NCBI RefSeq assembly: GCF_009834225.1
Contig: NZ_CP047176.1
Location: 3,038,001-3,102,000, forward strand
Direction of reading: 5' to 3'
Source of the DNA: Rathayibacter sp. VKM Ac-2759
Lineage (GTDB): Bacteria > Actinomycetota > Actinomycetes > Actinomycetales > Microbacteriaceae
Length of the DNA: 64,000 nucleotides
Part shown: positions 1 to 7,650 of the stretch, one piece after another
Layout: each line of letters opens with the position of its first letter
Numbering within the stretch: the stretch's first letter is position 1
Notes under the pieces: generated by a model
What the model saw: the letters and a program-made list of their open reading frames with translations, nothing else
Databases searched by the model: none
What the model was told of the DNA's origin: nothing
Program-made: the position numbers and the translations under genes

Positions 1-220
1 GGAGGCTCCGAGAACGCCGCGCCGCGCGAAGGCTGGCAATCACCCTGATGCGCGCGGGACCGCCAACCCCCTACTCTTCCAAGAGACCCCTGACACTGGT
101 CGATTCATACTGCGACCGGCATATATCGGCGCGGTGAACCAGGAGCGGACCGGGCCCAGCCGGGGATCGCTCGCCGAGAGGCCGCCGGGATCGGCGGCCG
201 CCCCGAAGAGCGAGGCGCTT

Positions 221-1342
221 ATGAGCACCCCCGTCACCCTGACCGATGGAACCGAGGCCGCACGGCCCCGCGTCGTCCGCACCCGCCCCCGCACCGACGG
301 CCGCGTGAACCCCACGACCGAGTACTCCGGCCTCCTCAGCACCGTGCGCGACGCCGGTCTGCTGCGCCGCCGCACCGGCTTCTACTACCTCATGTTCTCG
401 GCGCTGGTGCTGGCCACCGGCGGCATCGTCACCGGCTTCGTCCTGCTGGGCGACTCCTGGTTCCAGCTGCTGCTCGCCGCCGCGCTCGGCATCGTGCTCA
501 CGCAGTTCGCCTTCCTCGCCCACGAGGCCTCGCACCGCCAGGTATTCGAGTCGGGCAGGGCCAACGACGTCGCAGGACGCACGCTCGCCAACCTGTTCGT
601 CGGCATCAGCTACTCGTGGTGGATGACCAAGCACAGCCGTCACCACGCCAACCCGAACGTGCTCGGCAAGGATCCCGACATCGAGCGCGACGTCGTCTCG
701 TTCACCCCCGAGGACGCGGCCCGCTCGCGCGGCGCCTACGCCTGGCTGACGCGCCGCCAGGGCTACGCCTTCTTCCCGCTCCTCCTGCTCGAGGGCATCA
801 ACCTGCACCTGCACGGCTTCCGCACCGTCTTCGGCCGCGGCAAGGTCGACAAGCGCTGGGTCGAGATCACCATGCTGGTCACCCGCGTCGGCCTCTACCT
901 CGCCGTCATCTTCTGGGCGCTGCCGCTCGGCATGGCCTTCGCGTTCCTCGGCGTGCAGATGGGCGTCTTCGGCCTCTACATGGGCGCCTCGTTCGCGCCG
1001 AACCACAAGGGCATGCCGCTGCTGCCCAAGGAGGCGCGCGTCGACTTCCTCCGCCGCCAGGTCCTCACCTCGCGCAACATCCGCAGCAACTGGGTCACCG
1101 ACCTCTACATGGGCGGCCTCAACTACCAGGTCGAGCACCACCTGTTCCCGAACATGCCCCGCCCGGCGCTGCGCCGCGCGCAGGTCATCGCCAAGGAGTA
1201 CTGCACCACCCACCAGATCCCCTACACCGAGACCACGCTCCGCGAGTCGTACGCGATCGTGATCCGCTACCTCAACAACGTCGGCCTGTCGGCCGGCGGC
1301 GACCCGTTCGACTGCCCGGCGGCCTCGGCCTACGGACGCTGA
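221..1342 (+). CDS. Membrane fatty-acid (acyl-CoA/acyl-lipid) desaturase
   Basis: A 373-residue integral-membrane di-iron desaturase that should introduce a double bond into a fatty acyl chain using O2 and an electron donor. The three histidine clusters of the family are visible: HEASH (residues 101-105), HSRHH (138-142) and QVEHHLFP (about 304-311), with hydrophobic hairpins around residues 60-100 and 225-270. I chose ATG 221; an upstream in-frame GTG at 134 would add 29 residues rich in Arg/Gly/Pro that do not look like part of the domain. The gene is monocistronic and ends at a strong hairpin. No reductase partner lies next to it. The regiospecificity cannot be told from sequence. Confidence 0.9.
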   Translation: MSTPVTLTDGTEAARPRVVRTRPRTDGRVNPTTEYSGLLSTVRDAGLLRRRTGFYYLMFSALVLATGGIVTGFVLLGDSWFQLLLAAALGIVLTQFAFLAHEASHRQVFESGRANDVAGRTLANLFVGISYSWWMTKHSRHHANPNVLGKDPDIERDVVSFTPEDAARSRGAYAWLTRRQGYAFFPLLLLEGINLHLHGFRTVFGRGKVDKRWVEITMLVTRVGLYLAVIFWALPLGMAFAFLGVQMGVFGLYMGASFAPNHKGMPLLPKEARVDFLRRQVLTSRNIRSNWVTDLYMGGLNYQVEHHLFPNMPRPALRRAQVIAKEYCTTHQIPYTETTLRESYAIVIRYLNNVGLSAGGDPFDCPAASAYGR

Positions 1343-1359
1343 GTCCGGCTGCACCGCCA

Positions 1360-1406
1360 CGAGGAAGGCCCTTCCGCTCCGCACAGGAGAGGGAGGGCCT
1401 TCCTCG
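1360..1406 (+). terminator. Intrinsic terminator-like hairpin after the desaturase
   Basis: Arms 1360-1375 and 1391-1406 pair over 16 bases with a single G-T wobble around a 15-base loop. There is no clear T-tract, as is common for hairpin terminators in high-GC actinobacteria. Confidence 0.75.
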
Positions 1407-1511
1407 TGCAACGGGTCGGGTCAGGAGGAGGCCCCGACGATGCCGACTCGTCGTCTTCGGGCGAACGCAAGGGGGGTGCGCCGCCCCGGATGTCGACCTA
1501 GCGTGAAGACC

Positions 1512-1772
1512 ATGAGCACTTCAGACAACGACATCGAGCCCACCCTCGTCGACCCCGCCGGAACCCCCGCTTCGAGCGACCCGTCGACCGCCGGCCTCGA
1601 CGAGGTGGGCGGCGCCGCCTCGGGACAGTCCGCCGCCGGGGACGACCAGTCCGCCGCCGGAGTCGACGGCAACGGCGACGAGCTGAACCCGCCCCTCCCC
1701 GACTGGGGACCCACCGACGGCGTCCATGGCACCGACGCCGAGACCGACGACTCGGGCACCGCCACGCCCTGA
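1512..1772 (+). CDS. Small acidic hypothetical protein
   Basis: An 86-residue, strongly acidic, low-complexity protein rich in Asp, Gly, Ser, Thr and Pro, with no membrane segment or Cys/His cluster. I chose ATG 1512 (MSTSDND), seven bases after a TAGCGT -10-like hexamer at 1499-1504, so the mRNA may be leaderless. The isolated position between two hairpin terminators supports an independent transcription unit. It looks intrinsically disordered. I do not recognise a family; a role cannot be inferred. Confidence 0.6.
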   Translation: MSTSDNDIEPTLVDPAGTPASSDPSTAGLDEVGGAASGQSAAGDDQSAAGVDGNGDELNPPLPDWGPTDGVHGTDAETDDSGTATP

Positions 1773-1784
1773 CGACGCACACCC

Positions 1785-1841
1785 GAGGGACCTCTCCAGC
1801 CGCTCGGCGAGCACGCCGAGCCCGACACGGAGAGGTCCCTC
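1785..1841 (+). terminator. Intrinsic terminator-like hairpin after the small acidic gene
   Basis: Perfect 13-base arms at 1785-1797 and 1829-1841 flank a 31-base loop that itself can fold. It separates the small acidic gene from the next transcription unit. Confidence 0.7.
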
Positions 1842-1883
1842 CGTGTTCGCCGGAGGGTCGCCGGCGCGCCACGACGACGGCCC

Positions 1884-1889
1884 TACACT
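1884..1889 (+). promoter_or_regulatory. -10 hexamer for a leaderless transcript
   Basis: TACACT ends seven bases before the ATG at 1896 and no Shine-Dalgarno sequence is present, so transcription probably starts at or next to the start codon. Confidence 0.55.
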
Positions 1890-1895
1890 GGCGCA

Positions 1896-2594
1896 ATGCA
1901 GTCGAATGAACGCGCGCTCCGTGTGATCTCGTACAACCTCCGCGAGCACCGGGCGCACGTCGAGATCGCTCCCCTGGCCGCGCGCCACGACGTCGACGTC
2001 CTCTGCCTCCAGGAGTGCGACACCACGAAGCTCCCGCAGGAGGTGGGCGACCTGCGCCTCGCCTCCGTGACCGCGCGCAACCGCCTCGGCCTCGCCGTCT
2101 ACTACTCGCACGCTCGCTTCGAGCTCGAGGGCAGCGCCGCCTTCGAGCTGAGCAAGTCGATGCACGACCGCGTGATGTCGCCCGCGCACGAGCGGCTCCT
2201 CGCGGTCCGCCTGACCGACCGCGACGGCGGATCGATCGCCGTCTCGTCGTTCCACGCCGCCCCGCTCTCGGCGGGCAACGCCCTTCGCCGGAAGCAGATC
2301 GACGAGGCTCTCAACCGCCTCCGCGAGTACGCACCCGACACCCCGTCGCTCATGGTCGGCGACTACAACTACCCCTGGTTCTTCCGCGGACTCGACCGCA
2401 AGATGACGCGGAACGGCTACCTGGTCTCGCGCAGCGACTCCCCCACCTACGCGCGCTACCGGTACTTCAGCGGGCACTTCGACTTCGCGATCAGCGACTC
2501 CGTGCGCATCGAGCGGGTCTCGACACTGCCCCAGGGCCTCTCGGACCACCTCCCCGTGCTCGTCGACGCGCACTACGGCGGCTCCGCGGCCTGA
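1896..2594 (+). CDS. Endonuclease/exonuclease/phosphatase (EEP) family protein
   Basis: A 232-residue soluble protein with the EEP (DNase I-like) fold layout: an early LRVISYNLREH strand with the Asn of the active site, QECD as the metal-binding Glu around residue 40, VGDYNYPW (D and N of the catalytic core, about residue 155) and a C-terminal SDHLPV motif (about 217) supplying the final Asp-His pair. These residues bind Mg2+ and hydrolyse phosphodiester or phosphomonoester bonds; whether the substrate is DNA, a lipid headgroup or a small molecule is unknown. No signal peptide is visible, so it is cytoplasmic. The ATG follows a -10 hexamer directly. Confidence 0.88.
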   Translation: MQSNERALRVISYNLREHRAHVEIAPLAARHDVDVLCLQECDTTKLPQEVGDLRLASVTARNRLGLAVYYSHARFELEGSAAFELSKSMHDRVMSPAHERLLAVRLTDRDGGSIAVSSFHAAPLSAGNALRRKQIDEALNRLREYAPDTPSLMVGDYNYPWFFRGLDRKMTRNGYLVSRSDSPTYARYRYFSGHFDFAISDSVRIERVSTLPQGLSDHLPVLVDAHYGGSAA

Positions 2595-2621
2595 CCCGGC
2601 GGACGCCCGGCTGCCGGTCGG

Positions 2622-2627
2622 TAGGCT
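2622..2627 (+). promoter_or_regulatory. -10 hexamer for a leaderless transcript
   Basis: TAGGCT ends six bases before the GTG start at 2634, with no Shine-Dalgarno sequence in between. Confidence 0.5.
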
Positions 2628-2633
2628 CAGGGG

Positions 2634-3260
2634 GTGACGACCCTGATCCTCGCCCGGCACGGAGAGACTGTCTGGCACTCCGAGAACCGCTTCGCGGGCT
2701 CCTCCGACATCGCACTGACCCCCCGCGGTCAGGACCAGGCGGCCACGCTCGCAGCGTGGGCCGTCGACGCGGACCTCGAGGCGGTGTACTCCTCCACCCT
2801 GGTCCGGGCGGTGCGGACGGCCGTGCCCGCCGCGCGGGCGGCGCACCTCGAAGTGCAGCCCGACCCCGCGCTCGTCGAGGTCGACTTCGGCCAGGGAGAG
2901 GGCCTCACCACTGCCGAGATGGAGAAGCGCTTCCCGGACGCCTACCGCGCCTGGGTCGCGGCCCCCGCCATCCAGCCGATGCCCGGCGGCGAGTCGGGTC
3001 TCGACGCCGTCGCGCGGGCCAACACGTCGCTCGCACGGATCCACCGCGAGCACCCCGACGGCCGCGTGCTCGTCGTCGCCCACGGCACGCTGATCCGGCT
3101 GCTGCTCTGCGCGTACCTCGGCATCAACCCGGAGTCGTACCGGCACATCTTCCCGGTCGTCGACAACGTCTCGCTGACCACTCTGCGCTGGGACGAGACC
3201 GGGGTCGGCCTGCTCGGCTACAACGTCCCGCCCGTGCAGAAGCAGCGGCGCTCCAGCTGA
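2634..3260 (+). CDS. Histidine phosphatase family protein (phosphoglycerate mutase-like)
   Basis: A 208-residue branch-2 cofactor-independent histidine phosphatase. The phosphohistidine motif LARHGET lies at residues 6-12, the partner Arg at about 62 in TLVRAVRTA, and the second His in VVAHGTLIRLLL at about 150. Such enzymes remove phosphate from small metabolites (for example sugar phosphates or alpha-ribazole phosphate); the substrate is not evident. Its TGA stop overlaps the apparent start of the following transporter, so the two are probably co-transcribed and may be translationally coupled. Confidence 0.9.
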   Translation: MTTLILARHGETVWHSENRFAGSSDIALTPRGQDQAATLAAWAVDADLEAVYSSTLVRAVRTAVPAARAAHLEVQPDPALVEVDFGQGEGLTTAEMEKRFPDAYRAWVAAPAIQPMPGGESGLDAVARANTSLARIHREHPDGRVLVVAHGTLIRLLLCAYLGINPESYRHIFPVVDNVSLTTLRWDETGVGLLGYNVPPVQKQRRSS

Positions 3261-4111
3261 ACGCCGCCAGGCGCGCGCCGCAGGGCGCGGGCTCCATCGC
3301 CCTCGTCCTCGGCTCGGTCGCGAGCGTGCAGCTGGGCGCCTCGTTCGCGGTGCTGCTGTTCCCCGCGGCCGGCCCGATCGGCACGGTGACCCTGCGGCTC
3401 GTGTTCTCGGCCGCCGTGCTCCTGATCGTGTGCCGACCGCGGATCCGCGGCTACTCGCGCGCCGACTGGGGCACCGTCGCGATCTACGGACTCGCCCTCG
3501 GCGGCATGAACGCCTGCTACTACGAGGCCATCTCGCGGATCCCGCAGGGGGCGGCGGTGACGCTCGAGGTCCTCGGCCCGCTCGCGCTCTCGGTGATCGC
3601 CGGGCGGAGTCTGCTGAGCCTCGTCTGGGCACTGCTCGCGCTCGCCGGCGTCGTCACGCTGTCGCAGGGCGGGTTCTCGACGCTCGACCCGGTCGGAGTC
3701 GCCTTCGCACTCGGCGCCGCGGCGCTCTGGGCGACGTACATCGTCTTCGCGGGGCGCACGGGCGGACGCTTCCCGCGCCTGGACGGCCTGGCGCTCGCCC
3801 TCGCGGCGGGCGCGATCGTCTCGCTGCCGTTCGGGATCGCCTCCGCGGGCCCGGCCCTCGTGCTGCCGCCCGTGCTGCTGCTCGGACTCGCGGTCGCCGT
3901 GCTCTCCTCCGCCGTCCCCTATGCGCTCGAGCTGCTCGCCCTGCGGCGCCTGCGCTCGTCGACGTTCTCGATCCTGATGTCGCTCTCCCCCGGAGCGGCC
4001 GCGCTCTCGGGCTTCCTCGTGCTGGGCCAGCGCCTCAGCGTCGTCGAGGCGATCGGCATCGCCCTGGTCGTGGCCGCCAGCGTCGGCGCGGTCCGCACGG
4101 CCCGCCCCTGA
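3257..4111 (+). CDS. EamA/RhtA-type DMT superfamily transporter
   Basis: About 284 residues with ten predicted hydrophobic segments and two EamA repeats, the layout of RhtA-like amino-acid/metabolite exporters. The first helix (GSIALVLGSVASVQLGASF) begins upstream of the only conventional in-frame start, GTG 3326. The most plausible start is therefore CTG 3257, overlapping the TGA of the preceding gene, or expression by translational coupling. If GTG 3326 is used, half of helix 1 is lost. The C-terminal half carries the typical helix 9-10 glycine-rich SPGAAALSGFLVLGQ segment. The substrate is unknown. Confidence 0.8.
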   Translation: MNAARRAPQGAGSIALVLGSVASVQLGASFAVLLFPAAGPIGTVTLRLVFSAAVLLIVCRPRIRGYSRADWGTVAIYGLALGGMNACYYEAISRIPQGAAVTLEVLGPLALSVIAGRSLLSLVWALLALAGVVTLSQGGFSTLDPVGVAFALGAAALWATYIVFAGRTGGRFPRLDGLALALAAGAIVSLPFGIASAGPALVLPPVLLLGLAVAVLSSAVPYALELLALRRLRSSTFSILMSLSPGAAALSGFLVLGQRLSVVEAIGIALVVAASVGAVRTARP

Positions 4112-4160
4112 CCCGGCTCACCGGGAGTGACGGGTCGACGACATCGGGACCAATTCTTTT

Positions 4161-4171
4161 GTTAGGCTAAC
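4161..4171. promoter_or_regulatory. Palindromic operator overlapping the marR-like promoter
   Basis: GTTAG-G-CTAAC is a perfect 5+1+5 inverted repeat; its TTAGGCT portion also serves as the -10 region for the GTG start at 4175. The position fits autorepression by the MarR-family product. The same 11-base core is the centre of DtxR/IdeR iron boxes, but the outer bases do not match that consensus. Confidence 0.65.
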
Positions 4172-4174
4172 TAT

Positions 4175-4621
4175 GTGGATACGGAGACGACAGCGGACGA
4201 GACGGCGCTGACCGGGCTCGCGGGCGAGACCCGCGTCGCGGTCGGGCGGCTCGCGCGTCGGCTCCGGCAGGAGAAGGCGCAGCACGAGCTGAGCGACGCG
4301 CAGTTCGGCGTCCTCGCGCTGCTGCACCGCGAAGGACCGAGGACGCTCGGCGAGCTCGCCGAGGCCGAGCGGGTCCGCCCGCCCTCGATGACCCGCACCG
4401 TCGGCTGCCTCGTCGACGACGGCCTGGTCGAGCGCCTCGCCGATCCGGCCGACGGCCGCGTCACGCGCATCCGCCCTACGGCGGCAGGGACCGAGCTCGT
4501 CCTCGACGTCCGCCGCAGCCGCGACGCGTGGCTGGTGGCGCGCCTGCGCGAGCTCTCCCCCGACCAGCGCGCCCTGCTGCACGACGCCGCCGCACTGCTG
4601 CGGGAGGTGGCCGACCGATGA
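4175..4621 (+). CDS. MarR-family transcriptional regulator
   Basis: A 148-residue winged-helix regulator. The recognition region reads TLGELAEAERVRPPSMTRTVG (helices 3-4, residues 55-76), followed by the wing VERLADPADGRVTRIRPTAAG with the conserved DxRxxR-like wing signature, and N- and C-terminal dimerisation helices. It starts at GTG 4175, four bases after the palindromic operator. Its TGA overlaps the ATG of the adjacent MFS exporter, so it very probably controls that pump in response to a ligand and autoregulates. Confidence 0.9.
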   Translation: MDTETTADETALTGLAGETRVAVGRLARRLRQEKAQHELSDAQFGVLALLHREGPRTLGELAEAERVRPPSMTRTVGCLVDDGLVERLADPADGRVTRIRPTAAGTELVLDVRRSRDAWLVARLRELSPDQRALLHDAAALLREVADR

Positions 4622-5889
4622 GCGCGATGTTCCGCTCGCTCGCGGTGCCCAACTACCGCATCTGGTTCGCGGGCGCGATGGTCTCGAACGTCGGCACCTG
4701 GATGCAGCGCACCGCCCAGGACTGGATCGTCATCAACGACCTGACCGACCACGACGCGACGGCCCTCGGCGTGACGATGGCGCTGCAGTTCGGCCCGCAG
4801 CTGCTGATGGTGCCCTTCTCGGGCTTCATCGCCGACCGCTTCGACCGCCGCAGGCTCCTGATGGCGACCCAGGCGGTGATGGGCGTGCTCGGCCTCGCCC
4901 TCGGCCTCATCGTCGTCACCGGGGTCGTGCAGCTCTGGATGGTCTACGTCTTCGCTCTGCTGCTCGGCTTCGCCGCCGCGATCGACGCCCCCGTCCGCCA
5001 GACCTTCGTCTCGGCGCTCGTCGACGAGAGCCACCTCTCGAACGCCGTGTCGCTCAACTCCGCCTCGTTCAACTCCGCGCGGATGATCGGGCCGGCCCTC
5101 GCGGGCGTGCTCATCGCCGCGATCGGGTCGGGCTGGGTCTTCCTCCTCAACGCCGTCAGCTTCCTGGCGGTGCTGCTCTCGCTGCGCTTCCTGCACCGCG
5201 ACCAGCTGCGCTCGGCACCCCGGGCGACCCGCGGACCCGGTGCGCTGCTCGAGGGCTTCCGCTACGTCTCGACGCGCCCCGACATCCTGGTGGTGCTCTC
5301 GATCGTCTTCCTGATCGGCACCTTCGGCCTCAACTTCCCGATCTTCGCCTCGACGATGGCCACCGTGGAGTTCGACATGGGGGCGAGCGAGTTCGGCCTG
5401 CTGTCGTCGGCGATCGCCGTCGGCTCCGTCGTCGGCGCGCTGCTGTCGGCCCGCCGCGACCGGCCGAGGCTCCGCCTGATCGTGGGTGCCGCCGCCGCGT
5501 TCGGCGTCGCGCTCGCACTCGCCGGCGTGATGCCGACCGTATGGGCCTTCGCGATCCTCCTGCCGTTCGTCGGCATCGCCGCGCAGACGCTGATGACCTC
5601 GGCCAACGGCTACGTGCAGCTCTCGACGGCGCCCGAGATGCGCGGCCGGGTGATGGCGCTCTACATGGCGATCTTCATGGGCGGCACCCCGATCGGCGCT
5701 CCCCTGATCGGCTGGGTCGCGAACGCCGCGGGACCGCGCTGGGCCATGGTGGTCGGCGCCGCCTCCGGAGTGCTCGCCGCCGCGATCGGGCTCGGCTGGT
5801 ACCTGCGCCTCCGCCGCCGCGCCGGGAAGGCCGCCGCGGAGCCTCAGCCGGCTCTCGTGACGGCCCCCGTGCTCACGCCTCGCGCGTGA
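4618..5889 (+). CDS. MFS transporter (MFS_3/enterobactin exporter-like)
   Basis: A 423-residue major facilitator with about 12 membrane helices. The opening FRSLAVPNYRIWFAGAMVSN followed by GTWMQRTAQDW is typical of the MFS_3/EntS-like exporters, and the loop 2-3 motif FIADRFDRRRLL matches motif A. The ATG at 4618 overlaps the marR stop (ATGA) and is preceded by GGGAGGTGG. Together with the upstream MarR gene it forms a drug- or metabolite-responsive efflux module. Its 3' end runs 17 bases into the 3' end of the convergent transglutaminase gene. The substrate is unknown. Confidence 0.9.
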   Translation: MSAMFRSLAVPNYRIWFAGAMVSNVGTWMQRTAQDWIVINDLTDHDATALGVTMALQFGPQLLMVPFSGFIADRFDRRRLLMATQAVMGVLGLALGLIVVTGVVQLWMVYVFALLLGFAAAIDAPVRQTFVSALVDESHLSNAVSLNSASFNSARMIGPALAGVLIAAIGSGWVFLLNAVSFLAVLLSLRFLHRDQLRSAPRATRGPGALLEGFRYVSTRPDILVVLSIVFLIGTFGLNFPIFASTMATVEFDMGASEFGLLSSAIAVGSVVGALLSARRDRPRLRLIVGAAAAFGVALALAGVMPTVWAFAILLPFVGIAAQTLMTSANGYVQLSTAPEMRGRVMALYMAIFMGGTPIGAPLIGWVANAAGPRWAMVVGAASGVLAAAIGLGWYLRLRRRAGKAAAEPQPALVTAPVLTPRA

Positions 5890-6721
5890 TCTCGACCCGC
5901 ACGAACAGCTTCGACGAGGTCGGCCCGGCGTACACCCCGCGCAGCGGCGCGATGTCGTTGTAGTCGCGCCCCCGCCCGACGATCACGTGGCGGTCGCCGA
6001 TGTCGATCAGGTTGGTCGGGTCGTAGCCGCGCCACGTGCCTCCGCAGAACCACTCGACCCAGGCGTGCGACTCGCCGGTCACGGTCTCGCCGATCGCCGC
6101 GTTCGGCTTGGGGTGCAGGTAGCCCGAGACGTAGCGCGCCGGGATCCCGACCGCGCGGAGCGCCCCGAGCAGGATGTGCGTGATGTCCTGGCAGACGCCC
6201 TCGCGGGCGGTCCACGACTCCGTCGCCGTCGAGTGCACGCCGGTGACGCCCTGCCGGTACGTCATCTCGCGGCCGATGCGCTCGGCGATGGTCAGAGCCG
6301 CCTCGCAGGGGCCGGCCGCCTCGTCGGCGAGCGTGCGGGCCAGCTCGACGAGGTCCTCGGGAGGCGAGGTGCGGGTGGTCTGCTTCGACTGCTCGACGTA
6401 CTCGGTGAGGGTCTCGACCTGCGCGGCGAGCTGCTCCCAGCCGTAGGGGTGGTCGGGGTGGGCCTTCGGCCGCACCTCGACGAGCGAGGTCGCGGTGAGC
6501 GAGAGCTCCTGGTGCGCGTTGAGCACGTCGAACGACGCGACGCGGGTGCCCCAGTAGTCGGTGTAGGTGTGCACCGAGGTGACGGGGCGGATGTCGAGGT
6601 GCGACGAGAGCACGAGCTGCCCGTCGGAGGACGCCGGGAGCATCCGCGCCTCGTTGTACGACGCGACGACGTCGCCCCGGTAGGTGAATCCCGTGGTGTG
6701 CGTGATGCGCAGCCTGCTCAC
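5873..6721 (-). CDS. Transglutaminase-like cysteine peptidase-fold protein
   Basis: A 282-residue protein with an N-terminal bacterial transglutaminase-like beta domain (RITHTTGFTYRGDV) and a catalytic core whose triad is visible: Cys177 in GVCQDITH, His219 in SHAWVEW and Asp234 in GYDPTN. It is the third gene of a three-gene operon; its GTG overlaps the TGA of the alpha-E gene (GTGA). In this recurrent gene set it is thought to act as a peptidase or amide-bond transferase on a product of the ATP-grasp enzyme, but the substrate is not established. There is no signal peptide, so it should be cytoplasmic. Confidence 0.9.
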   Translation of the reverse strand: MSRLRITHTTGFTYRGDVVASYNEARMLPASSDGQLVLSSHLDIRPVTSVHTYTDYWGTRVASFDVLNAHQELSLTATSLVEVRPKAHPDHPYGWEQLAAQVETLTEYVEQSKQTTRTSPPEDLVELARTLADEAAGPCEAALTIAERIGREMTYRQGVTGVHSTATESWTAREGVCQDITHILLGALRAVGIPARYVSGYLHPKPNAAIGETVTGESHAWVEWFCGGTWRGYDPTNLIDIGDRHVIVGRGRDYNDIAPLRGVYAGPTSSKLFVRVEITREA

Positions 6722-7650
6722 AGCGCCTCCCCGATCCAGCTCGGCATGACGTTCGTGGGGAAGTAGCGCTGCCGGATCGCCTCGGACGCCGCCGAGGTCG
6801 CCTCCTGCACGCTGTCCATGTGCCGCGGGAGGTCCTCGAGGATCTCGGCGATCGGCCGGTACTCGAGCTCGCTGCGGATCTGGCCGAGCACCCGCTGGGC
6901 GTCGCCGGTGTGGCCGACGCGGCCGGTGCGCGGCTCGATGTCGCGCATGCACATCTCGGCCCGCGAGACCGAGAAGAGGATCGACCGCGGGAAGAGGCGG
7001 TCCAGGAGGAGGAACTCGGCCGCGTTGCGCGCGCTCGGCACGCCGCGGTAGGTGCGCAGGTAGGCCTCGTAGGCGCCGCACGAGCGGAGGATCGTCGTCC
7101 AGGACGGACCGCTCGCCTCGGTCAGCGAGCGGGTGGCGAGCAGCCGCGCGGTCATGTCGGCGCGCTCGATCGAGCGGCCGAGCGTGAAGAACTGCCAGGC
7201 CTCGTCGCGCGAGGTCGCCGACTCGATGATGCCGACGGCGAGCGCCGAGCGCTCGCGCACCCAGCCGAAGAACTCCGACACCCGGTCGCCCGTGACCCGG
7301 CGCGGCATGCGCGTGCGGGTCGTGTTCAGGCACTCCCACAGCTCGGTCGACACGATCTCGCGGGCGCGCCGGGCGTTCTCGCGGGCGGCGCCGAGCGAGT
7401 AGGCGATGGAGGCGGGGTTCGTGCGGTCGATCGCGAGGATCGTCAGCACGTCGGCGCGGGTGATCTCGCGCATGTCGTCGGGAGGGGTCGAGCCCATCAC
7501 CGAGAGCAGCGAGCGGCAGGCGGTGTCCTCGTCGATCCACGGGTCCTCGAGCAGGAGCTGGAGGTGGACGTCGAGGATGCGCGCGGTGCCGTCCGAGCGC
7601 TCGATGTAGCGGCCGATCCAGAACAGCGACTCGGCGATCCGGGAGAGCAT
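6718..7650 (-). CDS. Alpha-E domain-containing protein (DUF403)
   Basis: A 310-residue, mainly helical protein beginning MLSRIAESLFWIGRYIERS, the diagnostic opening of the alpha-E family, with the second internal signature FFTLGRSIERADMTARLL around residue 185. Family members occur next to circularly permuted ATP-grasp ligases and transglutaminases, or fused to them; the function is not known. Overlaps of four bases with both neighbours (ATGA upstream, GTGA downstream) indicate translational coupling and stoichiometric expression. Confidence 0.9.
   Translation of the reverse strand: MLSRIAESLFWIGRYIERSDGTARILDVHLQLLLEDPWIDEDTACRSLLSVMGSTPPDDMREITRADVLTILAIDRTNPASIAYSLGAARENARRAREIVSTELWECLNTTRTRMPRRVTGDRVSEFFGWVRERSALAVGIIESATSRDEAWQFFTLGRSIERADMTARLLATRSLTEASGPSWTTILRSCGAYEAYLRTYRGVPSARNAAEFLLLDRLFPRSILFSVSRAEMCMRDIEPRTGRVGHTGDAQRVLGQIRSELEYRPIAEILEDLPRHMDSVQEATSAASEAIRQRYFPTNVMPSWIGEAL

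Noticed and set aside
1..133. A promoter with -35/-10 spacing for the desaturase
   Set aside because: CTGACA (90-95) and CATACT or ATATAT are present, but the spacers are 10 or 24 bases, so no call was made.
71..1411. Long minus-strand open frame across the desaturase
   Set aside because: It mirrors third-position GC bias of the plus-strand gene, has Arg/Ala/Gly/Glu-rich composition without motifs, and the plus strand encodes complete His boxes.
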